This document shows, in pieces, positions 26,684-41,206 of a stretch of DNA of 64,000 bases; within the stretch, counting starts at the first letter, position 1; each line of letters opens with the position of its first letter. Origin of the DNA: Aphidius gifuensis (taxonomy: Eukaryota; Arthropoda; Insecta; Hymenoptera; Braconidae); the NCBI RefSeq assembly GCF_014905175.1, contig NC_057788.1:1302001-1366000 (forward strand), in the 5' to 3' direction. The position numbers were made by a program, and so were the translations under genes. The notes under the pieces were generated by a model, which saw nothing but the letters and a program-made list of their open reading frames with translations, was not told the DNA's origin and searched no databases.

Positions 26684-26734
26684 CAGTAATGGTGCTCTCG
26701 CTTTTTCTCAAACTTTTTAGATATACTTGGCACC
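26684..26734 (-). other. non-coding 5' UTR exon of hnRNP K
   Basis: A 51-nt segment has a clear acceptor (TTAAACAG at 26735 side) and a perfect donor (CTG/GTAAGTAAAT). It carries a stop and no ATG, and lies upstream of the start-codon exon on the same strand, as a leader exon would. Confidence 0.65.
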
Positions 26735-29700
26735 CTGTTTAACAAAAAGAAAAAAACATAAATTAATTAGTAAAATATACGAAACAATACAATCAATTTA
26801 TCATCATAAAGAAAAAAAATAATAGTCTCAACTTTTGTTGTTTAATTATTCAAAAATAAATGACAAAATTCCATTTACAAAATTACACTTGTCCTTTTAA
26901 AAAAAATAAAAATCTCTTTAAAAAGATTTTCATGTTAATTAAATTATTAAAGTTTAAAGAAAAAAAATTACAAGCAATGCTTTCAACTGTATTACTAAAA
27001 ATAAAAAAGTATTTTAAAACTTTAAAAATTAATTATACATCTTGATTGAATTTTATTTTTAAAGAATTTTCTTATTTTTAAAATTCTATGAATAATTTTA
27101 CTGCAATTTAAAATCAATCAACTTCATAAAACTGTATGTTTTTTTTTTTCTTCTTTAAATTCAACTGAGTCTAATTTATTATTAGGAAATAGTTGATGAT
27201 TATTTATTATTATAAAATGATATAAAATACATGAATTTTTATGAAACAAGTCAATTTTAAATTTATCTATGGAACTATTCATTAATTTATTATTTTTTTT
27301 TACATAACATTTACAATATTAAATGATTTTAAAAATATTAAAATAAACCAGAAGTAACTGAGTGTCTATGCAGATGCAAATAAAATCATTACATGAATAC
27401 CAGATATTTTTTTTTCCATATTTAGAAAATAAATATTTATGTATAAAAATTCATTGGTATTTATTTAAATATATATTTTTATTTTGCAATGTTAATAAAG
27501 CATTTAAAGGACCGGTTTTTTATTTTATTATTTTCAAATTATAATTTTGCTGATATAACTGTTGTTTTTCATTAACCATGTGAATTTTTTCAACTAAAAA
27601 AAAAATGAATAAATAGATTTTTTATTGAAAAAAATATAAAATAAATATTTTTTAAAAATTTAAAATAATATTTCCACAAGAAATTTGTATTGTTATTTAA
27701 TTTTTTATTTTTGAAAAATATATTAATAAATAAATATTCATGATATTATTATTAACATTGTAATATATTTTTTTTTCCTTGGAATTTTCTGAAGAGGTAA
27801 AAATTAAATTACAAAGAAGGAAGTATATATATTCATTTAAATTCTCATGGGGTTCTTTAGAGGTAAACTGGCGTGACGCTAAAATCAGATGTTCCCCAAC
27901 ACACACACACTCATAAATAACACAAGTTTTAAATTTAATTTTGTTCACTCAAACGAAGAGGTCACGAGGTCATCTCAGAGTTCAAATTCAACGCATGTAT
28001 AAAATATTTACTATTAAATTTATAAATAATGCATTGAAAAAATATTTATTTTATACTGTTAATCATCATGATCTATCAAATAATATTTATATAATTTTGA
28101 ATGATTCAATAGTTATGCAAAGTACTAAATAAAAATAAATAAATTCATCAGGTGTTAGAAAATTTACCACACCTATGTAACATCTAATCATACACTTGTC
28201 TCGCCCACAAAAAATAAAATTAAAAAAAAAAAATATTTATATTTACACATGACACACAAATGATCCATCAAATATTTTATCATTTTAAATCATCAGCAAA
28301 GAGAAAGGGCCTATGAGTAAGAAAGAAAAAGAAAAAAATCAACAAAAAAAAAATAATAATGTTGCGGTAGGTCATCACCACAACATTGAATATATAAAAA
28401 AAAATTTAAAAAACAAAATAAATTTAAAAAAGATAAGTACACTATTAAATTAAAAATTTCAAGGTTTTAAATTAAAAAAAAAAAATGTATGTTTTGATAA
28501 TAATAACAACACCAGCACAAATTGATCGAAAAAAAAAAAAAATACAATTAATGTCGAATATTAAAAAAATTATAAATCAATAATCACATTTAATTGAAAA
28601 ATAAAATATAAAAATTCACATCACAATGATATAATTTAAATGTAAAAATATAAAATAGCACCTGCTGTAGAAAAAAGTGAACTTGACTGGAGCTCGTTGG
28701 CCAACGTTGTATCAAGAAAATACGACAACAAGCCAAGGCAAAAAATGTTATAGTAAAGTTGGCTGGTTTAAGAGAGAGAAAAAGATAGATATATAAATAT
28801 AAGAAGAACCTCGACTATATAAAATATAGTGTAAAGAGAAGGTAAATACACTGATGGAGAGCCTACCACTACTACCTCCAGCTCCATCACCATCACCACC
28901 AGCACGACCAACACCACCACCACCCTCTCCTTCATCTTCATTTTAAACTATAGTATAAAACTATGAAAAAGAGAAGGCAAGTTGCTTTTATGTATTGCAT
29001 AGAGTTGATGTAATGGATCAAGTCTATACACAAGAAAAAGATTATATTCATTTTCTTTTTTAGAAAAAAAAAAAGGGGAAAGAGTAAAGCACATCAGACA
29101 TCATCCAGAAACAAGGCAAGAAGAAATCTACAGGCATACAAGAGACTATGAAATATATACAGTGGGGGATACATATTTATTTTATACTTTTTTTTATTTT
29201 ATTTTATTATAAACTTTTTTTTTTTTTTCTTCTTTTTGTTTAAGAAGAGTTCAAGCATGCACACGCGTTCCATGTGTTGCGAGCACACATAAAAAAGATA
29301 AATATATATATAAATGTAATGTTTTTTTTTTGTTTTAATATATAAAAAGATAGATGGTTTTTTTATCATGAGAGAAAAGGAGAGATGATGAGAATGGATA
29401 CTGCGTGCTTGCTTGGAGCAAAGTACATATTCCTTTGGAATTTTATTTTATTTTTTCTTTCATATTTATGCGACGCATTTCTTTAATTAAAAAATCATAT
29501 TTATAATATTAATATTGTTGTTGTTATTTAATTATAATGATGTAAGATTATGAATTTTATTGACGAGAAAAAAATGGTATTTAAAAGTTAGGGTAACATT
29601 GACAAACGCAAGTTGGAGTAAAAAAAAAATTAAATTTATGATGAAAAATGAATTTAAAAAAATCATATTATTGGTGGTTTTTATTTTTTTTTTTCGAGTA

Positions 29701-32700
29701 GTGATAACGTTATTTATATTTGAATAATAAAAATAAAAAAATTATTATACGGACGAGCAAATCGATTTTAAAAGATAATAAAAAAACAAAGAATTTATTA
29801 TTATTTGTTTTTTTTTGATAAAAATGTTGACATGAACATTGGTTTACCGCAGTGCGGTGACAATACGTTTTTTGTTGAATATTATTATGATTTATTATTT
29901 TATTGTGTCAGCAATTTATAACCCTGTATCTCATTTATGCTCCAAAACAAAGAATCCAACAAAAAAAAAGGGTAAAATAAAATAAAAAAGCAATATGAAA
30001 AAATGCCAATTAATTTTGAAGAAAAAAAAAAAAGATTGTCATTTAATTTTCCAGTCAATAATATATAAATTACCTCAAATATTATGTTTGTTGATTAAAT
30101 CCAGTATTAAAAAAAATAATAAAATTTAAATAATTATAAATTTCATTGACTTTTAATTGCAAAAATCCAAAGTATATATTTCAAAACACAAATGGTAAAT
30201 TTAAATAATAAAAAAAAATAAATAAATTCACAATTAATAAACACTGTAATTTAGATAATTATTATTAAAATTCCATGAGTAAATAAATTGATAAATACAC
30301 GTTAATTTAATATTTAATAAATCATATTAAAAAAAAAAATAAAATAACCAATAAGTATTCAGGATGCGTGACATGCGTGACACCAACTGACTATTTTTTT
30401 TTTTTTTTTTTTGTTATTTAATATAAATATTTATTTTGAATAGTATTAAGAAGTGACGTATGCCAATGGGCATATATTGATCAGCTGATGGTCGGGTGGA
30501 TACTGAAATATTTCGTGGAATTAAACCCCTATTTTTGCGTCATGACGCGTGCGCGTAACAGTAGTAATTTAATTTCTATCTCACTTTATTTTATTCATTG
30601 CGCCGTCGTAGTTATTCCCCTTACCTATTTTCTATTTTTTTCATTCTCTTCAATAAAATTTCACCCCCTCAATAGCCTATCTTTGTGTCTTAGTAGGGTG
30701 AATTTTTTTTTGTTTTTTTTCTTTACTTTTCTCTTGGTAACTTGTCTATGATATTTTTCGAAAAAGAAATTTTTCTTGATATGATTTTTTAAAATGTAGA
30801 AATCTCGGGAGAGATGTTTTATTGATAAAAATGAAATTTTAAATGTATTTTTTTAATCTTTATATTTATATATAGATGAATTGAAATGTAAAAAAATTTT
30901 TTTTAAAAATTCATGTATTTTTGTTGATAATGAAGTTTGATAAGTGTTTTTATAATTTTTTTTTTGATTTTTTTTATCATTTGGATTAATTAATTAGTGA
31001 TTTTAAAAGTAAAATGAATATGATAAAATAAAGTTTAAATTAATATTTACTGAATGAAGAAATATAGATGAGAAAATTATGGAAATTTTTTTGAAAATTA
31101 AATATTAAATATTGGAGGAAGATTGTATTATTAAACTTTCATTTTTTTTATTTAACTTTGAAATGATAATTTTTTGCTCTGTTTAAAAATGTATATTTTT
31201 ATTTTATTTGGCTATTAAAAATGAGTTCATATTACAATGTTTTCTTGGTATTTTAAGAATAGCTAGAAAATAGTGCTGTCTTTTAAAACATGAAAATTGA
31301 CTAACGGTTGAATTTATATATTTATGTTTGACAAGGAATTTTGTGCTCTTCAATAATAAACTTCAAAGACAATAAAAGAAAATAGTAATATTGTAATAAA
31401 TATACAAGATAATAATATAAATAAATAATGAGAAAAGAAAAAAAATAAATAATTTATTGTAAACAATGTGGTTTTGTTATTTTTTCTTGTGGAAATTTAT
31501 AAATAAAAAAAATATTAAATTTTACAGAGCTGTAAAAATTTTATGTGTGTGGTTTAGAAAAATAAACATTTAAAATTAGAAATTGTAATTTTTCAATATT
31601 TTATCATTTTTTTTTATTATTCTTTTTCATTTCAAATAAATAAATAGTGAAAACGTGTCTTGTTATTTATTAATATTTAATCACTCACGTATATATTGAA
31701 AGACCTAAATATTTTTTACGTTTAGCGTTTGTAATAAATAATTATTTTTTTATTTTTTTTTATCAACGATAAACAGTGTTTATTTGTTGAGCTTTAATAT
31801 TAATTTTTTTTTTAATTTTTAAATTTTTAATTAGCTAATATGTTATAATAATAAACAGGATAAAATTATTGATAAAAAATAAAAACAATTATATCGTTAT
31901 GAATTATGAGCTTCAAAATTATCAAGTTACTTTGTTTTTCGTTTTTTTTTTTAAATTTTATTTTTCACGTGTTAAAAATATAAATATATAAATTTTAAAA
32001 TAAACAAATATTTTATTTACAAATTGTTAAAAATTTAAAAATTTATTTGACTATTAAATATCAGGTTGTTGCCAATATTATATCAAATAGAAAAAAAAAA
32101 AAAAATTCAATAAAAATTAAAATATAAAATTGGAAAAGCTAATAAACGTTATTCAATTTTACGAAAATAAAAAATTCAATTAGACAATAAATAATACGTG
32201 TAGTGATAAATATCATCTAAATATCAATAAACGAAAATAAAGGGTATTTAAATTTCTGTGTTTTACCAAGAAAAAATACAACTAACGAAAATCCTCTTTT
32301 CCAGGAAATAAAACTAGGCTAATCCTTTCACGTAAACAATGCAAAAAAAAAAACCGGTTTTTAACGAAACAAATTCGAGTAAAAAAAAAAAAAAACTGAC
32401 CCTATTCCTGAAAAATATTCATTCATATTTAAATATTGAATGAAATTTAAAGAACTCGCAATTCTAATGAAACATAAATGAAATAATTTTTTAATTTGGA
32501 TAGAATGATCTTTTACTAATTGAATTTAATTTCAATAAAATTTTGATTTTCCAAGGAGAAACTATTGTCAATATAAATTGTTAATCAAAATTCTGGAGTA
32601 AATAATTTTTTTCTAGATTTTTTAAATGCTAGATTAACAATAAACTAGCAATAAAATTTATATTAAATAATAAATAAGTAAAATAAAATTTAAATATGTT

Positions 32701-33069
32701 TTTATTGATAGAAAAAAAAAAAAAAATTGTCTAAAGGATGCTTGATAATATCGAACTTTATATCCGAAACAAATAAACAATAGACCCTTTTATCTTATAA
32801 ATCTTATAAACATCCATAAAATTTAAAAATTTTATAACATAAATTTGAATTTATCATGGCAAAAGTAAAATAACTGATGCATGCAGATGAAAATACCGTG
32901 TGAATTGATGCATCAAAAAAATTCATCAAATAAAAATCATAACAATAAATACATTTTTTTCTTTATCAACAAGAGAATGTATTCAAAAATATACATCAAA
33001 CAAAATAATTTTATATTTTATATAAAGAAATAAAGGGATAATAGAAATAAAATTTATTCATCAACTTAC
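26735..33069 (-). other. probable hnRNP K leader intron
   Basis: A/T-rich sequence with repeat copy C. At 28868-28945 there is a short CCA/CTC-rich low-complexity tract, and at 29846-29858 a 13-bp palindrome (ACCGCAGTGCGGT). I see no convincing exon or RNA gene here. Confidence 0.5.
31755..32200. repeat. dispersed intronic repeat, copy C (left-truncated)
   Basis: It matches copies A and B from ATCAACGATAAACA to AATAATACGTG. The left part (about 200 bp) is missing and there is a small deletion after TTGTTGAGCTTT. The right end stops exactly at ACGTG, which marks the probable element end. Confidence 0.82.
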
Positions 33070-33208
33070 GTCTTAGTGTCAAGTGGTAATATTTTTCTCA
33101 CAAGAAATTCAACTTTGCGTTAAATTTTTGTTCTCTCTGAATATTTATACTTCCAGAATTTGAATCTTTCAACTTGCTTTTCTCAAAGTACTGCTAATTA
33201 AACTTCTG
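33070..33208 (-). other. possible non-coding leader exon of hnRNP K
   Basis: It ends in a strong donor (AAGAC/GTAAGTTGATG) and could begin after AAAATTTCAG. There is no ATG over about 139 nt, which is unusual in such A/T-rich DNA and fits a leader exon. It might be an alternative first exon, because TATAAATATTCAG occurs inside it. Confidence 0.4.
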
Positions 33209-34189
33209 AAATTTTACAAAAATAAAAAACAAATTAAATTCAAGTTAAAGTCTTTAGTAAACATTTTTTGTAATGCTTCAAAAACTTTAAATAAAATTAT
33301 AAAAATTATTTTCTTTTATTTATTTACTTGAAAAACTATTTTTTTCAATTACTTGAAATTATTTTTTCAACTAAATATCAAGTGTTGATAATTAATTTAA
33401 AACACTAGTCATTTTTTAAATTTATCGTTATACTATTTACAAAAAAAAACTGTATAATATTTAAAAATTACAAGAGAATATTAACTGCTTCTCATCGCTC
33501 AAAATATCATAAAAAAAAAAAAAATTATTCATTTTGAAAAGTACAATTAACTTGACGTTAAACCATACAAATTTCAAAAAAAAAAAATGTAAATTATTTA
33601 AAGAAAATAAAAGAATATTATCAACTAAAATATACTATTTTTTTTTATGCTTATGGGTGTGTAAAGTCCATTATCTTATCATCACAAGGAGCATCAAAGA
33701 AAGTGTTACATTATATCCGGAAATGAAATATAAAAAAAAAAAATAACCAACAAAAATTTAAAAGAATTGTTAACAATCAATTCGCTGCTCCAAAAAATTT
33801 TACATAATTTTTTAATTTGTTTTAATTTTAGCTAAAGAGGCATTTCCTTTTTTTTGTGCTTTTTTGTTTATATTAAAAATAAATAAAGTGCATGGATATA
33901 AATACAAGTGAAAAGACAACAAAGAAAAACATTATTCAATTTTCTTACATCAGAGAATCCAGATTTTGAATTATTTAAATAACAAAAATCACAAGCACGT
34001 TGTCTTGTGATGTTGACTTGTTGAAATGTTATACTGAATAAATTTAAATTAAAATTCAATATAGATAAAATAAAATAATATAAAGTACTGTTAAAAAAGT
34101 TGTATGATATTTTTGAAATTGATATGAAGTTTAAAATTATTCACAAGTACAGAATAGAAGAGAAATTTTTTTTTTTTTTTTTGGTGTCT

Positions 34190-34375
34190 TCCACTTGGTT
34201 TGATATACGAATTGTTAGTGAGTCTCGATGGCCTCGAACTCGTCTTCTTATCCTCTGAATCGTCCAATCAAAAAAATATTCAACAATATACATTGGTCAA
34301 TGATTGGCTAGTTGTTGGACACCGTAAACTCACTCATTGGACGTTATAAAATCACCCATGGTTACCATTTATATA
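34190..34375 (-). promoter_or_regulatory. possible internal promoter region of hnRNP K
   Basis: An island of normal base composition within A/T-rich intron. On the minus strand it has CCAAT boxes (GTCCAATGAG, AGCCAATCATTGACCAATG, near 34345-34285), followed by complex sequence to 34195. About 1 kb downstream lies the candidate exon 33208-33070. Only motif evidence supports it. Confidence 0.3.
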
Positions 34376-37300
34376 AACAATATTTAACGATCGATATTAT
34401 TATTTTTACCTTGACTATTTTACTATAATACTATTATGCGTATTATCTTGTACATTAAGATGCGATTTTTAAATATTTTAATTATTCAAATATTATTTTA
34501 ATCAAAAAAAAATCAAATAAAAAAAATCATTTTTCACAAAATTATACTTAGAAATCCAAGTAATTTTTTTTTTCAATTTAAATATCAATTTATTTGACCA
34601 GAAAAAATTTAATAATTTAACTAAATTCATATAATTAATATTAATAAATTTTTATTATAGTTTAAATAAACAAAAATAATTAAATTTTATTTTTTAGAAA
34701 AAAAAAGAAATTCTAATTTTACTGTAATTTAATTTAAAAATTTATATTATTAAAATAAATATCTATAATTATTACCAATAAATTTTTTTTATAATTTAAA
34801 TTATAAAAAATAAATAAATAAAAAAAAAATGTGTATATATAATTTTCATGAATTAATATTGTCGTAGGTCATTTTCAAAATAAAAAAAAGAAAAAATCTT
34901 ATCTTATCGCTGCAAATATATATATTTTTAATTCAATTTAATTTTATATTTTTTGTCCCAGGTCATTGTTGTTTTTGTTATTGTTGTTGAAGGTTAGTGT
35001 GCAATTTAATAAGCCTCATAAAAACAATAATAATAAAATATTAATAAAAAATAATAATAATGATGATAAAATAAAGATGAATGAACGAGTGAAAGGGGTT
35101 AACGAACGGAAATCATAATGGATCCAAAGCCAATGATCACAGTGTTGTCTTGTCTTTTCTTGTTGGTTGCGTCTCGTGTTGTTGTTGTTGTTGTTATTGT
35201 TGTTGTATTATATACAAAGATGCGGTGAATAAAAGAGAAAGGATAGTAAAAAGGATGATGCCCATGATGATGATGATACTCTTCCCTCTTGTGCATTTGT
35301 CTGTAAAATGCATCTCTCCCTTCTCTCCCTCTCTCTCTCTCACTCTGTATAATTTTTTATATATATTTTTTTTTGTTTTTTATTTTGTTTATATTTTTAT
35401 CATTATAATTTTATTATTTTTTATATTTTTCTTCTCTTAACAATCCTCCTTTCAACTTCGTGAGAAGATTCCACTTCGCTTTCTTTTCGCATGTATATAC
35501 TCTCAACTTTACCTCCTCTTTATAACTCTTTTTTTTTTTTTTTTTTTTTTTTAACTCATTTCTTCAAGTTTCTTTTCTTCCTCTTCATATTTTCCACAAT
35601 ATCTATCCTTTTTATATTTTTTTTTCTATTCATTTTACTGTCCTTCACTGGAAGACACGAATACTCTCACAAAATGCAGCAAAGTCAACTTAAAAAATGT
35701 TATTTTATTTTATTTTTTCAACTTTATAAAACCGGATTTCAACCCGCAAACATTCTACTATATATATACTTGGTCAAAAGAAGACAACAAAGTTTATATT
35801 TTAAGACTATTTAACTGAACAATAAAAATCATTTGAATTTTTTTTTTTCGTTTTTGTTTTAATAATTATTTAATTTAATGATTTATTTATTATTTTAGAA
35901 AATATATAAAAAATATATTTATTTTTTTGGAGTCGTGGACTCGATTGTGAGTATATCTGGCGCCGGAAATCATCAATGTTTCATAGTGATACCTTCGACC
36001 ATGCATCGATCGTTATTCCTGAATAATTAATTTCTAACCACTGTATATGGTCTTGTATAGCATCGCGTGGTTTTAATAAAAAAAAATATATATATAAAAT
36101 AAAAATATACAAAACGTTAAATAAAAAAATAAATATAAAAATACATATATTATTTATTTATAATAAATAAATTAAAAAATAATATCAAAAAGAAAAAAAT
36201 ATTTTCTATCAAGTTTTTTTTTCAAAAAAATATAAGAGAAATATTTTAAAAAATAAAAAAATTATTGTCTTATTTTTAGTGGGAGTATTGAGTATACATT
36301 CTGAGAAAAAAAATGTATATATGGAAATCCAAGGGGGCTGAAAACTCAAAGGGGTGTTGAGCAGTGTGAAAGAAAAATTTAAAAAAAAAAAAAATCGAGA
36401 CAGTATTTTTCTCTCTCTCTCTATTTACCTGGTAGTGTATAGAAAAAAAAGAGTCATACTGTATATATATATGGTCTTAAACACGGTACACATACAATAA
36501 CAATAATGATAAAAAAAAAAAAGTGAGGGATATAAAGAAACTGAGGGAATATATATACGAGTGAATAAAAGCGATAGAAGAATTGCAAACTACTGTGGGT
36601 AACGACGCATCTGTCTCAGAATATTTGATTGTCATTCGAAACCTATGACTACTGTACGGTGTACACTTATAATTTTTTTTTTTTTATATATTTTTTTTCC
36701 CTCAGGTTTAACTCTTAACTCTGATAAACCCTCCGACAAACCCTTGCTCAACATAACTTTCATTTATATTTATTAAAAAACGAAAAAATTATTCGAAAAA
36801 AAAAGAAATATATAATTTTTTTTTTTTTTTTTGCTCAAATCAATATATTATAATTAAATTGACAAAATTGATTGAGTAAATTTAAATTTAATTTAATTTT
36901 ATTGATAATATAATAATTAGCAATAAATATTATTTTTTTTTTAATTATAAAATTTGCAAAAATTAATTTTAAATTTAGTTTAAAAATTAAAAATCAATTT
37001 TTATTTTACATTTGAGATTATTAATTATTATCTGACTAAGTATATAAATATTTTTTTTTTTAAATATAAAAATCTAATTAAAAATTTAACAAATATTAAA
37101 AATTTAAAAATAAAATTTCCAAGAAACTTTTTATTTAAATAAATAAAAAATTCAAAGTAACTTTTCAGTGCAATTAAATCGATTTTTTAAACTTTTTTTT
37201 TATTTAAATATTAAAAAAAAAAAACATCATGTATCGTATTAAAAATTACAAGTTGAAAGAAAATAAAATACGAGATTATTTTTATACTCACAGTTCAGTA

Positions 37301-40300
37301 AAGTGTATGAAAAAAAAAAAAAAAAAAAAAAGACAATGGATAAAATAAAAAAAAAATGGTTTTATAAAAGTTTAAAAGTAAAATTATGAAAATTACATGT
37401 CTAGGGGATGGTTGTCGAGAGAGTGGACAGACGGGTGATTGTTTCAGGGGGTGGTAAAAAAAAAAAAAGTGAATAAAGAGGGTGATATATATTTTTGCAT
37501 GGCTGTCACCGATATGACACCCATCTGCATTCGACATCGGCTTTTGCCCTCAGCACGTAAACTTTAATAATTTATACGTTATTTATAAATATATCTTAGT
37601 TTCTTCATGTCTCTTATTCACTCGAATATATCCCCTCATTTTATTTTCCTATATGCGAGGGAGAAAAACCACATGTGAAATTTTTCAAAGGTAAATTTAC
37701 ATCAAGAAAAATTTGGATATATAAATTGCAAATTATTATTATGACATCATTGTATTAAAGGGAAAAAAAAAACGCACTTTTTTTTACTTTTAAGGTATAC
37801 GCCCCGTTTGATATTAATAAATTTTAAAGGAAAAATCATTAATAAAGTTGCTAATTAGGACCGATGATTAATTTATCAAAAAAAAAATAATAAAAATATA
37901 TTTCAAAAATATATGCGTTTTTGAATTATTTTTATTAGTTAGTTAATTAAATTATTAATGATAAATATTATTGTTTATTGATAAATTCATTTATGTATTT
38001 TATGTTTGTTATTAATTTATTTAAATAAACTATGTAATATTTGTGTCTTGAACTCTTTGATAATTTTACGTAGAAAAAACGAGAAATTTGATAGAAAAAT
38101 TTTTTTTATAATTTTTTAATTAATAATATTAATTTAAATAAATTATTTATATTTTTTTATAAATATTTGTAGCTTTTTTAATTGTTTATAATATTATTTA
38201 AACTAGGAAAATTTAGCAAGTCATTTACTAACAAATTTTCCATAAATAAATTTTGGAGTTTTTTAATTTTAATTATAAAATTAATTTAATTATTGATTAT
38301 AAATTTTATTATTAGTTAATAATTTTATTCCCTATTTATTAATAATCTTCACCTATTTATTGTTAATAATTTTATTTAAATAAATCACACCCAAGTACAT
38401 TTCATCTCAACAAAAAAAATAAAAAAATAATTTTTTAAAATGGCACTTGTGCTTCTTTCTATATTCAATTCGACAATCCGATAATAGCTGTAATGATGAA
38501 TAGCATGAAGTTTGTGAATAGCATGATGATGATTGTTGAACAAAAAAAAAAAAATCTTTTTATTAAGCTTATCTATAAATTTGTTATCACGATATTAAAT
38601 TCAACTACATATGCTCAAGTTATAAAATACAAAGAAAAACCGTCATATTCTTTGTCTATAAAAAAAATTTTTTTTTTTTTTTAATAAATAAAAGCTGCTG
38701 ACATACAAGAGAATTCTTCGAAAAAAAATAAAATAAATAATAAAAAAAAAAACTAGAGCATTGCTATGTCAGCTATAAAGAAAATTTTATGATTAATAAT
38801 TTTTTTTTTCTTTAATTATTATTATTATTATTACAGAATTAAATTAAATTGTATTTTTTTGGTTAATAAAATTGTGAACAAAAATAATTCAAGTTGAACA
38901 CGAAAAATAAATAGAATAAAATTATAAATAATTGAGTTGAATCAAATTGAGAATGGTCAATGTGCCAAGATCGCGTGTGGTCGATTGAAATCTTTGATTT
39001 TTCATGTGTGCATGATCATGTTTATTATTATTATTTTTACTACTGGCTTTCTTAAAGCAACGAAATTATTTACAGGTGGTCATTGAGAATGTTGAAGAGA
39101 TTATTTGACGGGCCATCGACTCCCACACGATAAATAAATAAAGAAAAAAAAAAACAAATATCTCTTTTTATTTTTATAAAAATAGAATTATAGTTGAAAA
39201 ATAAAAAAATAACTGACCAGTTCAATTTTACTATTGCTTGGATTATTGAAATAAAAAAATATTTAAATTTTTTCAAATAGATATTAAATTTAGATGAAGA
39301 TAAAATTGTTTTTCTTGTTTGTGTTAATTAAGGAATTTTTTGAAATTATTATATAATTAATGAAATATAATAAAGATAGAGAGAAAAATAAATTGAATTT
39401 TAGGAATTTAAAAATGTGTTAATTTTATAACACGAGGTGGATGTAATATAAAATATATGTGAGTTAATGGGTGTATGTACGAGACTTGTAGATCAATTTT
39501 CCAAGCAGGTGTAATCACGTAATTTATAAGAGAAACATATATTGAGAGTTTTAGACGAGGCAATGGATAATAAACTACATTGCTGTATTTGCTCAAGTTG
39601 AATTAAGTATACACATGTATTCACAAACTCAATACATATAAATAAATAAATATTTATCATCTAAATCCATCATTATTTCAGCCAAATTACAAATTACATT
39701 CCAACATGTCGTCGTTTTCGTTGTCGACAACCAAAAATATTTCCAACGAAATTAGTAAATTATTTATTCATTTATTTAAATTATAATACTTTTTTTTTTT
39801 TAATTTGTGTTTTTAAGTTTCAAGAACATCTGCAAGATTATACTCATAAATATATTTCTTGTCAATTTAAAAATTATGTTATTAATATTTTTAAATTTTT
39901 TATGAATAAAATGATTAATAAAAATTAAAAAAAAAATTAATTTTAATATATAATATTATAAATAAATAAAGAGCAATTTTAATTAAATTTTAATATTTTT
40001 TTTTAATCATGTTATCATTATTAATTAACAACGATAAATAAAAATATTTTTTAAAAAATTTTTGTTTTTTAAAATCGACTTATTTAATAGTGATGTTTAA
40101 TTTTGTTTTTTTTTTTTTCTATCAATAATTGTTAATAAAAAAAAAACCCGATTTATATATATAATTTTTTAAATAATTGAAAATATGAAAATGTTGATGA
40201 TCTTGAAGCAATTATTTGAGTTACATTTAACTCTCGCTTAATCACAAAAATAAACATGTTAAAAATGTACCCTAACGCATTTAAAAAATGCAGCAATGTT

Positions 40301-41179
40301 ATAATTTAAAATAAAAAAAAAAATAAAAAAATCAACAACAAAAACAACAACTAAAATAAAAAATTGATATATGAGAAATTAAAAGTGGCAAATGAATACT
40401 GCATTGGAATGAGTAAATGAGACCTAGCACAGCTGTTGCAATTGCCTTGTGCAACTGCATTAATGTTGTTTTCATATACCCACATATAATAAATATATAT
40501 ATAAATACATATACTTGTATATCAGTATATGCAGTGTGTATTTATCGACCTTGTGCATGCCTCGGTATCTATCTCACAATATTAAATTCAGTCTTATACA
40601 TGGAATACCAATCCAAGAAAAATAAATTTTTTCATAAAAATATTTGTTGTTTTTTTAAATTTAAAATATATATTTATAATATATATTAATATTTATTATT
40701 AATATTATTTTTACATTGTTTATTGACAAAAATAAAATAAACAAAATTATATTAATTATTATTTATTAATTTTAATATAATTAAAATAAATGGATGAAAA
40801 AATTTTTTTGTCAATTTTTAAAATTGTATTGAATTTAATTACAGTTAAATTTCATGATCATTAATTAATTAATTTTTTTTATTATCATATAAATATTGTT
40901 AATTAACAATGATAAATAAAAATTAATTAAAAATATTATTTGCATTATTATTTTTAATATATAAAAAACAAATAGAAAAAAAATTGTAGAAAAAGTTTTT
41001 TTCGAGTTTTTTAAATTGTTATTAAATTGAGTTGTAAATAAATAATTGTTTATCAATATTATTATCATGAAAATGATTATTTACAACAAATAATAATTTT
41101 TCAAAAGAAATATATTAATTTTAATATGATATTTTTTTTGTGTATATAAATAATAAATAAAATAAAAAATCGAATTTAC

Positions 41180-41206
41180 AGAGGCGTGGGTTTACCCACG
41201 TGCTCT
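41180..41206. repeat. short inverted repeat with E-box
   Basis: Arms AGAGGCGTGGGT and ACCCACGTGCTCT are separated by TT. The right arm includes the E-box CACGTG. It could be a hairpin or a dimeric protein-binding site. Confidence 0.5.

Noticed and set aside
28868..28945. Pro/Ser-rich plus-strand frame or Val-rich minus-strand frame in the CCA/CTC tract
   Set aside because: Low-complexity trinucleotide sequence without splice signals or a plausible product.
18501..32200. Three similar repeats read as a CRISPR array or a satellite
   Set aside because: The copies are 450-660 bp and about 10 kb apart in introns of a eukaryotic gene, so a dispersed element fits.
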